64,000 nucleotides of DNA from Bacteroidaceae bacterium (GCA_900770655.1 CAAGLA010000038.1:85716-149715); one strand, 5' to 3'; positions 44,709 to 54,651 are shown, counted from the stretch's first letter. Made by a program: numbers and translations. The notes: generated by a model not told the origin, from the letters alone.

Positions 44709-44713
44709 CGGCA

Positions 44714-45637
44714 ATGAAGACAGTAACCTCACTATACGACTATACTCCGGTGCCTTGTGCTGCTACAATAGGCTCTTTCGACGGCGTGCACCGTGGGCAC
44801 TGCGCTATGCTTGCCGAACTGCGCTCAAAGGCTGCTGCTGCAGGCCTGCCTGTTATGGCTATAACCTTTGCCAAGCACCCCCGTATGCTTTTCAGCGCAG
44901 GCTGTGAACCGTTCTTGCTGTGCAGCAGAGAGGAAAAGGAGGCAATGCTTGCCTTGCAAGGGGTAGATATCCTTGTTCTTCTCGACTTCAATGAGGCAAT
45001 GGCCTCAATGTCGGCTTTCGACTTTATGAAGAGCGTGCTTCTCTATTTGCTTGGTGTAAAGATGCTTGCCGTGGGGTACGACCACCGCTTTGGCAAGCCC
45101 TGTACCGCCGAAGGGGTAGAGGACTACATATTGTACGGCAAGCAGTTGGGGATAGATGTCTTTTCAACCTCGCCCTTTACAATAGATGATGGAAAGGTCA
45201 GTTCTTCGGCCGTGCGCCGTCTTCTGGCGGCGGGCGATGTGGCTGTGGCTGCCAAACTGCTCGGGCGCAACTACAGGCTCAGCGGCAAGGTTGTGCATTG
45301 TGCCGGTATAGGCCGCACAATAGGTTTCCCTACAGCGAACATAGAACTTGGTGAGAATATGCAGCTTCTGCCGTCAAACGGTGTATACGAGGTTGTAATA
45401 GAACTTTCGGCCGTCAAGTATAAAGGCGTTATGAATATTGGTGTTAAGCCCACGGTGAGCAACACCGGCGTACGCACCGTAGAGGTATATATAATAGATT
45501 TCTCGGGCGATATCTACGGCCACGCAGTGAGTGTTGAAGTGGTGCGCCGTTTGCGCGACGAACGCACTTTCAGTAATCTGAATGCTCTTCGCCTGCAGAT
45601 AGAGACCGATGTCATACGAGTAAAAAAAGGAGTATGA
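44714..45637 (+). CDS. ribF: Bifunctional riboflavin kinase / FMN adenylyltransferase
   Basis: RibF converts riboflavin to FMN and then FAD. The 307-residue protein has the N-terminal FAD synthetase domain with IGSFDGVHRGH (residues ~18-28) and KMLAVGYDHRFG, and the C-terminal flavokinase domain with RTIGFPTANIEL, GVYEVV and YKGVMNIGVKPTV. An in-frame GTG at 44681 overlaps the HAD gene and is rejected in favour of the ATG at 44714. The gene overlaps the downstream CPBP protease start by 4 bases (ATGA). FAD supply is relevant to the Etf system in this window but the genes are not linked. Confidence 0.95.
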   Translation: MKTVTSLYDYTPVPCAATIGSFDGVHRGHCAMLAELRSKAAAAGLPVMAITFAKHPRMLFSAGCEPFLLCSREEKEAMLALQGVDILVLLDFNEAMASMSAFDFMKSVLLYLLGVKMLAVGYDHRFGKPCTAEGVEDYILYGKQLGIDVFSTSPFTIDDGKVSSSAVRRLLAAGDVAVAAKLLGRNYRLSGKVVHCAGIGRTIGFPTANIELGENMQLLPSNGVYEVVIELSAVKYKGVMNIGVKPTVSNTGVRTVEVYIIDFSGDIYGHAVSVEVVRRLRDERTFSNLNALRLQIETDVIRVKKGV

Positions 45638-46482
45638 TAAAGAAAATTTTCAGGACAATCGGTGCTGTGGCATTGCTTCTTGTAATGTATGCACTCTTTC
45701 AGGGTTTGTTCACAGTGTTGGCGGTTGTTGCTGCAATAGCCATTGCAATAGCTAAAGGCAAGCTTCCGGCCGATTCTTTGGGCCTCATTAGCGACACCTC
45801 ACTTCTCGACCCTTCGTCGGCGGTGGGCGGTTATGTGGTGAATGCAATGGCTTGCGGTCTGTTCGTCTCGGCTTTGGCAATGCTTCTGTTCATCCATTTT
45901 ACAGGTTTCTTCAAGCTGCGCCTGAGCATCTTCCGCACAATATCCCTAAAGCCGCTTGTCATAGCTACGGCATTGGTGTTCACGTCAATGTTTGCTCTGA
46001 ACATTTTCGTTAACTGGTTCCCGCTCGAAAACAATCTCGAAGTGCAGTTCGACGGTCTTGCACACAACATATTGGGTGCCTTTACAATATCGGTTCTTGC
46101 GCCGGTACTCGAAGAGGTAATGTTCCGCGGTGCAATACAGGGCTACATCGCCCGCACCTTCGGCAAGCCGTGGCTTGCCATTCTTGTGGCAGCACTCATC
46201 TTTGGAATATACCATTGGAACCCCGTTCAGGTTGTCTATGCAACACTCTTGGGTATAATATTCGGTTGGATATACTACATAACCGGCAGTCTTCTTTCGG
46301 TTATTGTGGGGCACGTTCTCAATAACAGCATTGCAACCTTTACAATACTCTTTATGAGCGATGTCAGCGAGGTCGAAGTCTCGAACAGCTCGCCGGGCTA
46401 CATCTCTTTTGTAGTCTTTGCAGCCCTTTCGGTGTGGCTTGCCGTTATTCTTTACCGTTCAACGGCTAAGAAACTGTCTTAA
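45634..46482 (+). CDS. CPBP family intramembrane glutamic endopeptidase
   Basis: The 282-residue integral membrane protein has about seven hydrophobic segments and the CPBP/Abi motifs: EEVMFRG (Glu160, Glu161, Arg165), IYHWNPVQ (His194) and GHVLNNS (His227, Asn231). These residues form the intramembrane active site seen in Rce1. Bacterial relatives are linked to bacteriocin maturation or immunity, or to unspecific membrane proteolysis. It is coupled to ribF by ATGA overlap and converges on the next gene with a 4-base 3' overlap. Confidence 0.9.
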   Translation: MIKKIFRTIGAVALLLVMYALFQGLFTVLAVVAAIAIAIAKGKLPADSLGLISDTSLLDPSSAVGGYVVNAMACGLFVSALAMLLFIHFTGFFKLRLSIFRTISLKPLVIATALVFTSMFALNIFVNWFPLENNLEVQFDGLAHNILGAFTISVLAPVLEEVMFRGAIQGYIARTFGKPWLAILVAALIFGIYHWNPVQVVYATLLGIIFGWIYYITGSLLSVIVGHVLNNSIATFTILFMSDVSEVEVSNSSPGYISFVVFAALSVWLAVILYRSTAKKLS

Positions 46483-47180
46483 ATCCCGCACTTGTACTTT
46501 TTGAGCCGTTTGCGTATCTCCTTCGCCTTTTCGGGCGCAGTGCAACGGTCCATAAGTGCCCAGAATCTATCGCTGTGGTTCATCTCTATTGTATGGCACA
46601 GCTCGTGCAGAATGACATAGTCTATGAGCTCTTGTGGCAGCAGTACAAGAAATGTACTGAGCCTAATCTCCCTCTTATGGTTGCAGCAGCCCCAGCTGCT
46701 CTGTGTGGCGCGTACACTGCAGCTCTTGTAGCCGAACCCGTAACCGGCGGCGAGCCTCTGCAACATCTGGGGCAGAATCCCTTTGGCAACCTTTGTGGTT
46801 ACGTTTGCAATGGCCTTGCGAAGGAATTGCTGCTTGCTGCTGTAGTCTGTCCCTTCAGGGCAGTAGAATGTTATTCTCTTGCCGTCCCATTTGGCGCTGT
46901 AGCCATTTGTTCCCTTTTCCTCTATGTATAGCTGCACAATGCCGTTGCAGTTGCTGTAGCCGTTTGTTATAACAGCCTCCTTTTCGCTCTCCTTGCGCCG
47001 CAGCAACTTTTCGCCTGCACTCTTTAGCGCAAGCTCAATATTCTCCATAGTGGCAACAGGCGGTACTGTGACGAGTATCGAGTCGTGCATTGCCCGCATA
47101 ATTATTCTGCGTGCCCTTTTGTTTATCCTAATAGTGATTTTACCCCATACAGGGTGCCGGAAAGAGCTCTCTTTGAGCAT
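46479..47180 (-). CDS. YgjP-like zinc metallopeptidase (DUF45)
   Basis: The 233-residue cytoplasmic protein ends with the zinc site HELCHTIEMNHSDRFW (His192, Glu193, His196, third ligand His202) preceded by SSWGCCNHKREIRLS, the SxWGxC signature of the YgjP/DUF45 family. These are gluzincin-like peptidases of unknown substrate, often found beside restriction or phage-defence genes, but here the neighbours are housekeeping. Its stop overlaps the CPBP gene's stop region on the opposite strand; the start is 30 bases downstream of argB's end in the same direction. Confidence 0.88.
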   Translation of the reverse strand: MLKESSFRHPVWGKITIRINKRARRIIMRAMHDSILVTVPPVATMENIELALKSAGEKLLRRKESEKEAVITNGYSNCNGIVQLYIEEKGTNGYSAKWDGKRITFYCPEGTDYSSKQQFLRKAIANVTTKVAKGILPQMLQRLAAGYGFGYKSCSVRATQSSWGCCNHKREIRLSTFLVLLPQELIDYVILHELCHTIEMNHSDRFWALMDRCTAPEKAKEIRKRLKKYKCGI

Positions 47181-47210
47181 ATTTTTTTAAAGCTGCTTAT
47201 GGGCTGCTGT

Positions 47211-47987
47211 TCAATCTTTTAAAATATGTGTTCCGCTGGTGCCGTCAATAGAGTCGGCTCGGGTTATAATAACCTTTTCCACTCCATTCTCAATGGCATT
47301 GAAGGCGTTGTCAATCTTGGGTATCATACCTCCGCTTATAACCCCGCTCTCTTTCAGTTCCTTGTAGCTGTTGCTGGTTATTGTTCCTATAATGCTGTCG
47401 GGGTCTTCGGGGTTGCGCATTACGCCCGGCAGTTCAAAGCAGAACATAAGCGTTACATTGTAAAAGCCGGCAAGAGCCTTTGCTGTCTCGGCCGCCATAG
47501 TATCGGCGTTGGTGTTCAGCAGGTTGCCCATCTTGTCGTGTGTCAGGGGAGCTATAATGGGAACAAGCCCCTGCTCTATAAGCCTTTTCAGCATATCACC
47601 ATCGCTCCTCTCAACATCTCCCACAAAGCCATAGTCAATATCCTTTACCGCTCTTTTGCGTGCGGTTATAATGTTGCAGTCGGCGCCGGTGAGCCCAAGT
47701 GCGTTCACATTGCGTGCCTGCAGCTTGGCAACAATATTCTTGTTTACAAGGCCGCCATAGACCATTGTAACAACTCTGAGCATTGCTTCGTCTGTTATGC
47801 GTCGCCCCTCTACCATACGGCTCTCAATGCCCATACTCCCGGCTATGCGTGTTGCCGAACGCCCGCCGCCGTGAATGAGCACTTTGTGCCCTTCTATGGC
47901 TGCAAAACGGTCGAGAAGAGCACTCAGCGAGTGCTCTTCTTCAACAATTTTTCCTCCAACTTTTATAACAGTTATCTTCTCTTTCAT
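47211..47987 (-). CDS. argB: Acetylglutamate kinase
   Basis: ArgB phosphorylates N-acetylglutamate in arginine synthesis. The 258-residue protein has the kinase N-terminus ITVIKVGGKIVEE, GGGRSATRIA for the nucleotide/substrate site, and NTNADTMAAETAKAL followed by MIPKIDNAFNAIENGV. The ATG at 47987 overlaps the speA stop (TGATG, shared A), so it is translated directly after arginine decarboxylase, pairing a synthetic and a catabolic arginine enzyme. The in-frame TTG immediately upstream is not needed. Confidence 0.94.
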   Translation of the reverse strand: MKEKITVIKVGGKIVEEEHSLSALLDRFAAIEGHKVLIHGGGRSATRIAGSMGIESRMVEGRRITDEAMLRVVTMVYGGLVNKNIVAKLQARNVNALGLTGADCNIITARKRAVKDIDYGFVGDVERSDGDMLKRLIEQGLVPIIAPLTHDKMGNLLNTNADTMAAETAKALAGFYNVTLMFCFELPGVMRNPEDPDSIIGTITSNSYKELKESGVISGGMIPKIDNAFNAIENGVEKVIITRADSIDGTSGTHILKD

Positions 47988-49882
47988 CAATAGTCAAGGT
48001 ATGTGTAACCGTACAATCCCGAACGGTAGTTCGACAGGAATTCCTTGCCCTCGTCGAGGCTTATACGCCCCTCTTTAACGGCGCTTGTAACCCAGCGCTC
48101 GAGTGAGCGCACAAGTTTGCGTGCGTCGTACTGCACGTAGTCGAGCACGTCGGCAATGGTCTCGCCGTCAATTATCTTTTCAACCTTGTAGCCATCGTCG
48201 TACACGCTCACGTGCACGGCATTCGTGTCGCCGAACAGGTTGTGCATATCTCCAAGAATCTCTTGGTATGCTCCAACGAGGAACACCCCCAAGTAATATG
48301 GCTCGTTCGACTTAAGCTTGTGTACCTTAAGCGAGTCGGCCTTGCTGTTGTAGTTTATGAAGTCTGTAATCTTGCCGTCGCTGTCGCAGGTCATATCCTG
48401 AATGGTGCAGCTGCGGTCGGGTCTTTCGTCCAAACGGTGTATAGGCATAATGGGGAAGAACTGGTCAATACCCCAGCTGTCGGGCAGGCTCTGGAAGAGA
48501 GAAAAGTTGCAGAAATACTTGTCGGCAAGCAGTTTAGGCAGTTTTCTCAGGTCGTCGGGAACGTGCTTCATAGTCTTTCCTATAGCAAGAATCTCGCGTG
48601 TAACGCTCCAGAACATACTCTCAATCTGCGCCCTTGTCTTTAGGTCTACAATGCCGTGGCTGAACAGCTCAAGGGCCTCTTCGCGTATCTGTTGGGCGTC
48701 GTGCAGAGCCTCGAGCATAGTACGTTGGTCGAGCTCGCACCAAATCTTGTAAAGTTCCTTTGCAAGTTCGTGGTCGCCGGCAGCTACCTCCCAATCTTCG
48801 TCCATTTGTGGCAGAGCAGCAGTCTCCAGTACCTCGAATATTAGCACAGCGTGGTGTGCCGACACCGAACGGCCGCTCTCCGTAATGATATTGGGGTGCG
48901 GAATGCCGTTTTTGTCGGCAGCGTCTACCATTGTGTAAATTGCGTCGTTCACATACTCCTGAATAGAGTAGTTCACACTGCTTTCGCTGCTCGACGAGCG
49001 TGTACCGTCGTAGTCTACTCCAAGTCCGCCACCTATGTCGGTGAACTCAATGTTGTAGCCCAGCTTGCGCAGCTGAACATAGAACTGCGATGCTTCGCGT
49101 AGGGCGGTCTTTATGTGCCTGATTCTTGTCACTTGGCTGCCAATGTGGAAGTGTATCAGGCGCAGGCAATCCTTTATGTCGAATTTCTCCAGAATCTCAA
49201 GCGCTTCGAGCAGTTCACTCGAAGTAAGTCCGAACTTGCTTGCATCGCCGCCGCTCTCTTCCCATTTTCCGCTGCCTTCCGAAGCGAGTTTAATCCTTAT
49301 ACCTATATTCGGCTTCACTCCCAGTCTCTTGCCAATCTTGGCAATGCGTTTCAGTTCGTTCAGCTTTTCTACCACAAGGAAAATCCTGCGGCCCATCTTC
49401 TGTGCAAGCAGGGCAAGTTCAATATAGCTGTCGTCCTTGTAGCCGTTGCATATAATGAGCGAGTCGCTGTCGGCGTTCATTGCTATTACAGCGTGAAGTT
49501 CGGGCTTTGAACCGGCTTCAAGGCCTATATTGTATTTTTTTCCGTGGCTCATAATCTCTTCTACCACGGGACGCATCTGGTTTACCTTAATGGGGTATAC
49601 AATAAAGTTCTCCCCTTTGTAGTTGTACTCTTCTGTAGCTATCTTAAAACAGCCCGAAATCTTTTCAATGCGGTTGTCGAGAATATCGGGGAAACGAAGC
49701 AGTACAGGTGCTGCCACATCGCGTAGCTGCAGCTCGTCCATCAGTTCCTTAAGGTCTACCTGAACGCTGTCCTTTTTGGGTGTTACAGCAACATTGCCCT
49801 TTTCGTTGATGCTGAAGTACGAAGCTCCCCAACCGTTTATGTTGTAGAGCTCTTCGGAGTCCTCAATGCGCCATTTTCTCAT
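47987..49882 (-). CDS. speA: Biosynthetic arginine decarboxylase
   Basis: SpeA makes agmatine from arginine as the first step toward putrescine or spermidine, using PLP. The 631-residue length is usual. The PLP lysine lies in FIVYPIKVNQ (about residue 98), the glycine-rich phosphate loop in FTDIGGGLGVDYDG, and the substrate-binding region near ESGRSVSAHHAV. It ends at the argB start by a one-base overlap. It starts 26 bases after aroK's end, so topA, aroK, speA and argB probably share a transcript. Confidence 0.96.
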   Translation of the reverse strand: MRKWRIEDSEELYNINGWGASYFSINEKGNVAVTPKKDSVQVDLKELMDELQLRDVAAPVLLRFPDILDNRIEKISGCFKIATEEYNYKGENFIVYPIKVNQMRPVVEEIMSHGKKYNIGLEAGSKPELHAVIAMNADSDSLIICNGYKDDSYIELALLAQKMGRRIFLVVEKLNELKRIAKIGKRLGVKPNIGIRIKLASEGSGKWEESGGDASKFGLTSSELLEALEILEKFDIKDCLRLIHFHIGSQVTRIRHIKTALREASQFYVQLRKLGYNIEFTDIGGGLGVDYDGTRSSSSESSVNYSIQEYVNDAIYTMVDAADKNGIPHPNIITESGRSVSAHHAVLIFEVLETAALPQMDEDWEVAAGDHELAKELYKIWCELDQRTMLEALHDAQQIREEALELFSHGIVDLKTRAQIESMFWSVTREILAIGKTMKHVPDDLRKLPKLLADKYFCNFSLFQSLPDSWGIDQFFPIMPIHRLDERPDRSCTIQDMTCDSDGKITDFINYNSKADSLKVHKLKSNEPYYLGVFLVGAYQEILGDMHNLFGDTNAVHVSVYDDGYKVEKIIDGETIADVLDYVQYDARKLVRSLERWVTSAVKEGRISLDEGKEFLSNYRSGLYGYTYLDY

Positions 49883-49908
49883 TTCTCTTTAGTGTTTGCT
49901 GTTAGTAA

Positions 49909-50454
49909 TCAATTTGTTCTCTTCTCTTCCAAGCCAAATTGCTTGCAAAACTGTTCTACCGAACTGTCTATCTCTCTTCTGTCCTCGAGCTTGTCGGCAA
50001 CAAAGCGGTGCTGCGCCTTGCTGTAGTGCGGCATACGCTTGCCCAGTTGCTCTTCAATGAAGAGCCGCAGCTCTTCGTCGTTCTTCTCTTTTATCAGCGG
50101 CCTTTTGCTGCGTGCAATGCTAAGCCTAATGAAAAGCCTCTCTACGGGAACATCGAGGAAAACAGTAATTCCTTGCCTGTTCATATATTCCACATTGTCG
50201 TAAAAACAGGGTGTTCCTCCGCCGGTAGATATTATCACATCCTCGAACTCTCCCACTTCGGCAAGCATATTGCGTTCGAGCAGGCGGAATCCTTCCTCGC
50301 CCTTTTCGGCAAAAATCTGTGAAACAGTCTTTCTGAATCTCGTTTCAATATAGTTGTCGAGGTCTATGAACGACAATCCCAAAGCTTTGGCAAGAGCGCG
50401 CCCTAAAGTTGTCTTGCCGGCACCCATATATCCAATGAGGAATATCCGTGTCAT
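49909..50454 (-). CDS. aroK: Shikimate kinase
   Basis: This 181-residue kinase phosphorylates shikimate. It starts at the ATG at 50454, where MTRIFLIGYMGAGKTT brings the P-loop (GYMGAGKTT) close to the N-terminus; an in-frame TTG 72 bases upstream would only add a Lys-rich stretch inside topA. Shikimate-binding residues are in FIDLDNYIE and FRLLER, and IISTGGGTPCF matches the family. The ATG overlaps the topA stop codon by ATGA. Confidence 0.95.
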   Translation of the reverse strand: MTRIFLIGYMGAGKTTLGRALAKALGLSFIDLDNYIETRFRKTVSQIFAEKGEEGFRLLERNMLAEVGEFEDVIISTGGGTPCFYDNVEYMNRQGITVFLDVPVERLFIRLSIARSKRPLIKEKNDEELRLFIEEQLGKRMPHYSKAQHRFVADKLEDRREIDSSVEQFCKQFGLEEKRTN

Positions 50455-52784
50455 TTCTTTCTTGTATATCTTTTCTTTGCTGTGCTCTTTCCGCTCTCGC
50501 CCTGTTTCTTTACAATCTCCAAGCACTCTTCAATGGTGAGTTCGGCCGGTGTTACGTTCTTTGGCAGCTTGTAGTTGCTTCCCTTGTAGGCAATGTATGG
50601 CCCGAAACGGCCGTTGAGCACCTGTAGCTCCGGCTCTTCGGCAAAAGTCTTTATTATGCGCTCGGCTTCGGCTTTCTTCTTCTCTTCAATGAGCTGTGCT
50701 GCCTCCTCCAATGTAACGGTCATAGGGTCGAATGTCTTTGGCAGAGTGACGTATGCCCCGTTGTATTTTATGTATGGGCCATACTTTCCGGCACCAATGG
50801 TTACAGTCTCGCCGGCATACTCGCCAAGTGTGCGGGGCAGGCCGAACAGGCCTAAGGCCTCTTCAAGAGTAATGGTCTCAAGGGTTTGTCCGGGCTTCAT
50901 CTGGGCAAAGCGCGGTTTCTCTTCGTCGGTAGCAGAGCCCACCTGTACAATAGGGCCGAAACGGCCTATCTTAACCGAAACAGGCTTGCCGCTCACGGGG
51001 TCTGTGCCAAGTATGCGCTCGCCAACCTTGTGCTCGTTCTTCGACTGTATAATCTCTTCAATCTTAGGCTCAAACTCCTTGTAGAACTCCGAAATGTGGT
51101 CGGCCCAGTCTCTCTTGCCGTCGGCAATCTCGTCGAACTCCTTCTCTACTGTAGCCGTAAAGTTATAGTCCATAATTTCGGGGAAGAAGTCGAGCAGGAA
51201 GTCGTTCACAACTATGCCAATGTCTGTTGGCATAAGCTTTGCCTTCTCTGTACCAACATTCTCCTTGCCCTCTTTGGCTGTTATCTTGCCGTTCTTGAGT
51301 GTGATTATATCGTATTTACGGCTTGTTCCGCTCTTGTTGCCCTTTTCTACATAGCCGCGTTGCTGTATAGTGCTTATAGTAGGTGCGTATGTCGACGGGC
51401 GGCCTATGCCAAGTTCTTCGAGCTTGCGCACAAGGCTTGCTTCGGTGTAACGTGGCGGGTGTTGTGTGAAACGCTCAGTGGCAACAATCTCCTTTGCTGT
51501 TAGAACATCGCCCTTGTGCACTGCGGGAATCGCTGTCAGTTCGCCAGCATTCTCATCGTCGGTACTTTCGCGGTACACCTTTATAAAACCGTCGAACACA
51601 GTAACTTCGCCTGTTGCAATAAAGCTCTCGCTGTGCCCGCTGATAGATATGTTTACCGTTGTCTTTTCAACCTGAGCATCGGCCATCTGCGAAGCTATGG
51701 TGCGCTTCCATATAAGTTCATAGAGCCTCTTTTCGGGAACAGTACCCTCTATAGTGGTGTTCGACATATATGTGGGTCTAATGGCTTCGTGAGCCTCCTG
51801 TGCGCCTTTTGAGCGGGTAGAGTAGTTGCGGCTCTTGAGGTACTCTTCACCATACATCCCGGTTACGACATCCTTGCACGAACCAATGCATAGCGAAGAG
51901 AGATTTACCGAGTCGGTACGCATATATGTGATATATCCCGACTCATAGAGTCTCTGTGCCACCATCATTGTCTGCGAAACAGTGAATCCCAGTTTGCGTG
52001 CAGCCTCCTGTTGCAGGGTCGATGTCGTGAATGGAGCAGCAGGGCTCTTCTTCTGTGGCTTGGTGTTTACGTCGTCAATGACAAACTCTGCATTCTTGCA
52101 CGACGCCAAGAACTCCTCGGCCTCTTCTTTTGTCTTGAAACGTTTTGAAAGTTCTGTGTTCAGCAACGCCTTCTCGCCATCTTCGCCGGGAATCTCGAAA
52201 ATGGCGGTAACGCGGTAACCGCTCTCTGTCACAAACTTGTTTATCTCCCTTTCACGTTCAACAATAAGGCGCACAGTAACGCTCTGCACGCGGCCTGCCG
52301 ACAAAGCCGGTTTAACCTTTCTCCATAGTACGGGAGAGAGTTTGAAACCCACAATGCGGTCGAGTACGCGGCGTGCCTGTTGTGCATAAACGAGGTTCGT
52401 GTCAATAGCTCTGGGGTTCTCTATTGCGCTAAGAATGGCATTCTTTGTAATTTCGTGGAATACGATACGCTTTGAATTCTCCGGTGTCAGTCCAAGTTCG
52501 GTATAAAGATGCCAGCTTATGGCCTCTCCCTCACGGTCTTCATCGGAAGCCAGCCAAACCATATCGGCTTTCTTCACCTCGTTCTTCAGGCTGTTGACCA
52601 GTTTTTCCTTCTCTGCCGGAATTTCGTACATAGGTTCGAAAGTCTCGGTGTTTATACTGAATTCCTTTTTCTTTAGGTCACAGATGTGGCCGTAGCTCGA
52701 CATCACCTTGTAGTCTTTACCCAAAAACTTTTCAATAGTCTTTGCTTTGGCAGGTGACTCCACAATTACTAAATTCTTCTCCAT
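50451..52784 (-). CDS. topA: DNA topoisomerase I
   Basis: This type IA topoisomerase relaxes negative supercoils. The 777-residue protein has the Toprim domain at the N-terminus (LVIVESPAKAKTIEKFLG, acidic triad DEDREGE near residues 82-88), the catalytic Tyr in GYITYMRTDS (about residue 296), and a C-terminal series of Toprim_C-like repeats with RFGPYI motifs (RFGPIVQVG, KYGPYIKYNG, RFGPYIAYKG) in place of the tetracysteine zinc fingers of the E. coli enzyme. It ends with a Lys/Arg-rich tail. aroK starts by ATGA overlap. Confidence 0.96.
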   Translation of the reverse strand: MEKNLVIVESPAKAKTIEKFLGKDYKVMSSYGHICDLKKKEFSINTETFEPMYEIPAEKEKLVNSLKNEVKKADMVWLASDEDREGEAISWHLYTELGLTPENSKRIVFHEITKNAILSAIENPRAIDTNLVYAQQARRVLDRIVGFKLSPVLWRKVKPALSAGRVQSVTVRLIVEREREINKFVTESGYRVTAIFEIPGEDGEKALLNTELSKRFKTKEEAEEFLASCKNAEFVIDDVNTKPQKKSPAAPFTTSTLQQEAARKLGFTVSQTMMVAQRLYESGYITYMRTDSVNLSSLCIGSCKDVVTGMYGEEYLKSRNYSTRSKGAQEAHEAIRPTYMSNTTIEGTVPEKRLYELIWKRTIASQMADAQVEKTTVNISISGHSESFIATGEVTVFDGFIKVYRESTDDENAGELTAIPAVHKGDVLTAKEIVATERFTQHPPRYTEASLVRKLEELGIGRPSTYAPTISTIQQRGYVEKGNKSGTSRKYDIITLKNGKITAKEGKENVGTEKAKLMPTDIGIVVNDFLLDFFPEIMDYNFTATVEKEFDEIADGKRDWADHISEFYKEFEPKIEEIIQSKNEHKVGERILGTDPVSGKPVSVKIGRFGPIVQVGSATDEEKPRFAQMKPGQTLETITLEEALGLFGLPRTLGEYAGETVTIGAGKYGPYIKYNGAYVTLPKTFDPMTVTLEEAAQLIEEKKKAEAERIIKTFAEEPELQVLNGRFGPYIAYKGSNYKLPKNVTPAELTIEECLEIVKKQGESGKSTAKKRYTRKK

Positions 52785-52815
52785 ATCGCTTTAGCCGTTT
52801 TTTTTAATTTGTCGG

Positions 52816-52823
52816 CAAAAGTA
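52816..52823 (-). promoter_or_regulatory. -7 element upstream of topA
   Basis: The minus strand reads TACTTTTG 32 bases before the topA ATG, matching TAnnTTTG. The -33 region is A/T-rich without a clean TTG. The rest of the gap to 52975 is AT-rich with no supported gene. Confidence 0.5.
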
Positions 52824-52975
52824 TGAAAGTTTCTCGTATATTAAAATCAAAAAAACGAAAAAAAATAAAAAGAAACAGCTCCCTTTTCCCATAAAATAAT
52901 ATATTATTTTAAATAGGTAAAATTTTACCCGGGGACAAGGAACTGTTCCTTTTTGTCTATTTTCTTTGTTTTTAA

Positions 52976-54637
52976 TCAAAAATTAAATGTTGCACCAATG
53001 GAGCCTCTTGCTCCTCTTGTCAGGTAGCCGGCATATTCGTAGTAGTTGCTGCCCAGAAGGTTATCTCCCTGTATATATGCGCTCAGCCAGTCGAGAATAC
53101 GGTAGCTTGCCCTTGCGTAGAGCTCGTTCTTGTTGGTTATTCTCTTGCTGTCTTCGCCGGCGGTGAAGTGTTCGAATGTGTATCCGGCTCTCAGAGTGAA
53201 CTCCTCGAATAAACGCATTTCGGCATTAAGGTCAATGGTGAGCATAGGCTTCATAACCAGCAGGTCCTTGTTGTCGCAGTTCCAGTAGTCGTACCTTGCG
53301 AGTGCGCTCACGCTTAGCCAGCCGCCGTGGTCATACCCGGCACGGCTGCCAATGAATGTGTTGTGTGTATTTGCCTGTACAGGGTTCGAGTATATAAGAG
53401 CATAGCGCTCCGAACGTTGTGAATACTCTCTTGCTTCGAGAACATCGTCTTTGGTATAGGCATAGCCGGCAAAGAAATCCAAAGATACAGGCTCCAAGTC
53501 AATCTTTACTCCGGCCTTAATGTCGGCAACCCTGTATGTGGGTTTCAGCTGTCGGGCTATCTTAATGTCGAATCCCCAATAGGGCAGGCTCTCTTCCAAA
53601 GCAGCCAAGCTGTTTACGGCACGGCCGCCTGTTATTCCTGCATAAAGCCCAATCCTTTCGGCGCAGTTGCCCTCCAGCATAATATCGGGTGCAATGGCGA
53701 ACCTCGCACCGTTGCCGGTGATGAAGTTCATCTTTGTTCCCACCTTCAGTTTCCACTCGCCCAGCGTAAAGTTAAGGAACGGGTTAACATCGAACGATGA
53801 GTAATTGTCGAAGCCGTTGTAGGCGTCGCGCAGTGTGCTGTTGTATAGAAAACCGTCGTAGGCAAGCTCTACGCCCATATTGCGCAGCCCGCTTTCGTTT
53901 ATTTCGTATGCAATGCTTCCGCCAATACTTGCTCCCACCTCGCCTGTTCCTTCGCCGGTTGCAGTGGAGTAGCTGCGCCGGTTATATGTGAAGCCTCCGT
54001 CGAATGTGTACGAAAAGGGACCGGCAAGGTGTGTAACGCCTTTTGTCTCAATGCGGTAGCTGCGGCTGTTCTGCTTGTCGGTGTTGCCTACATTAATGCC
54101 GCCGGTATGCTGGTAGTTGAACACGCGGTTGCCGAATGTGGCGGCCACGTCGAGTGTGAGCCCGTCGAATTCGTGCCTGTACCCGGCACCTACAGCTGTC
54201 TTGAACATTCTTGAATCCCAGTCACCGAATACGCCGTCGATGTTGGTGTCGAACCCTCCGAACGAAGCAAGCATATTCATCTTGCCTCTGTCCGATGTCC
54301 TTAGCGTGTAGGCAAGCCGGGTGTCAATATCGTTTGTGAGCCCGTAACCCACGCGGGCATAGCCGGGGTAGGTGCGCTCCTGTGCGGGGAACAGGCTTGC
54401 TGCATCCCTGTCGCTTGCAAACTCCTTGTGCGGCTGGGCATCGTAGGAGAATACCAGTTCCAGCGGTGTCGTGTTCTCTGTTTCGTCTATTGTGGGTGTG
54501 AATCCTCTTTTGTTCACCTCAATAACCACCGGTGCATAGTCGTTCTCTATGTTCACAACAGCGTTTTCCACGTTCGATTGTGCCAGAATCGGGCTGCATA
54601 GAGCCGCCATTATAGGGAATAATATCTTTTTCTTCAT
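52976..54637 (-). CDS. Outer-membrane beta-barrel protein
   Basis: The 553-residue protein has a signal peptide (LCSPILAQ), an N-terminal ~50-residue segment rich in acidic residues, then many alternating amphipathic strands (GYARVGYGLTND, LDVAATFGNRVF, IGLYAGITGGRAV, EFTLRAGYTFEHF) ending with GASIGATFNF-type aromatic C-terminus (RGSIGATFNF). It has no plug domain, so it is not a complete TonB receptor; a TonB-receptor-like porin is possible. It is transcribed 14 bases after a large TPR protein, and the two probably function together in the envelope. Confidence 0.72.
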   Translation of the reverse strand: MKKKILFPIMAALCSPILAQSNVENAVVNIENDYAPVVIEVNKRGFTPTIDETENTTPLELVFSYDAQPHKEFASDRDAASLFPAQERTYPGYARVGYGLTNDIDTRLAYTLRTSDRGKMNMLASFGGFDTNIDGVFGDWDSRMFKTAVGAGYRHEFDGLTLDVAATFGNRVFNYQHTGGINVGNTDKQNSRSYRIETKGVTHLAGPFSYTFDGGFTYNRRSYSTATGEGTGEVGASIGGSIAYEINESGLRNMGVELAYDGFLYNSTLRDAYNGFDNYSSFDVNPFLNFTLGEWKLKVGTKMNFITGNGARFAIAPDIMLEGNCAERIGLYAGITGGRAVNSLAALEESLPYWGFDIKIARQLKPTYRVADIKAGVKIDLEPVSLDFFAGYAYTKDDVLEAREYSQRSERYALIYSNPVQANTHNTFIGSRAGYDHGGWLSVSALARYDYWNCDNKDLLVMKPMLTIDLNAEMRLFEEFTLRAGYTFEHFTAGEDSKRITNKNELYARASYRILDWLSAYIQGDNLLGSNYYEYAGYLTRGARGSIGATFNF

Positions 54638-54651
54638 AATTGCATTGTTTC

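Noticed and set aside
45634..47180. CPBP protease plus YgjP-like peptidase as a defence or bacteriocin-immunity module
   Set aside because: The genes are convergent, each tied to housekeeping neighbours (ribF, argB), with no bacteriocin or restriction gene nearby.
52791..52979. Minus-strand open frame of 62 codons between topA and the barrel gene
   Set aside because: AT-rich, Phe/Lys-dominated, contains the topA promoter region and shows no domain or typical codon use; most likely chance.
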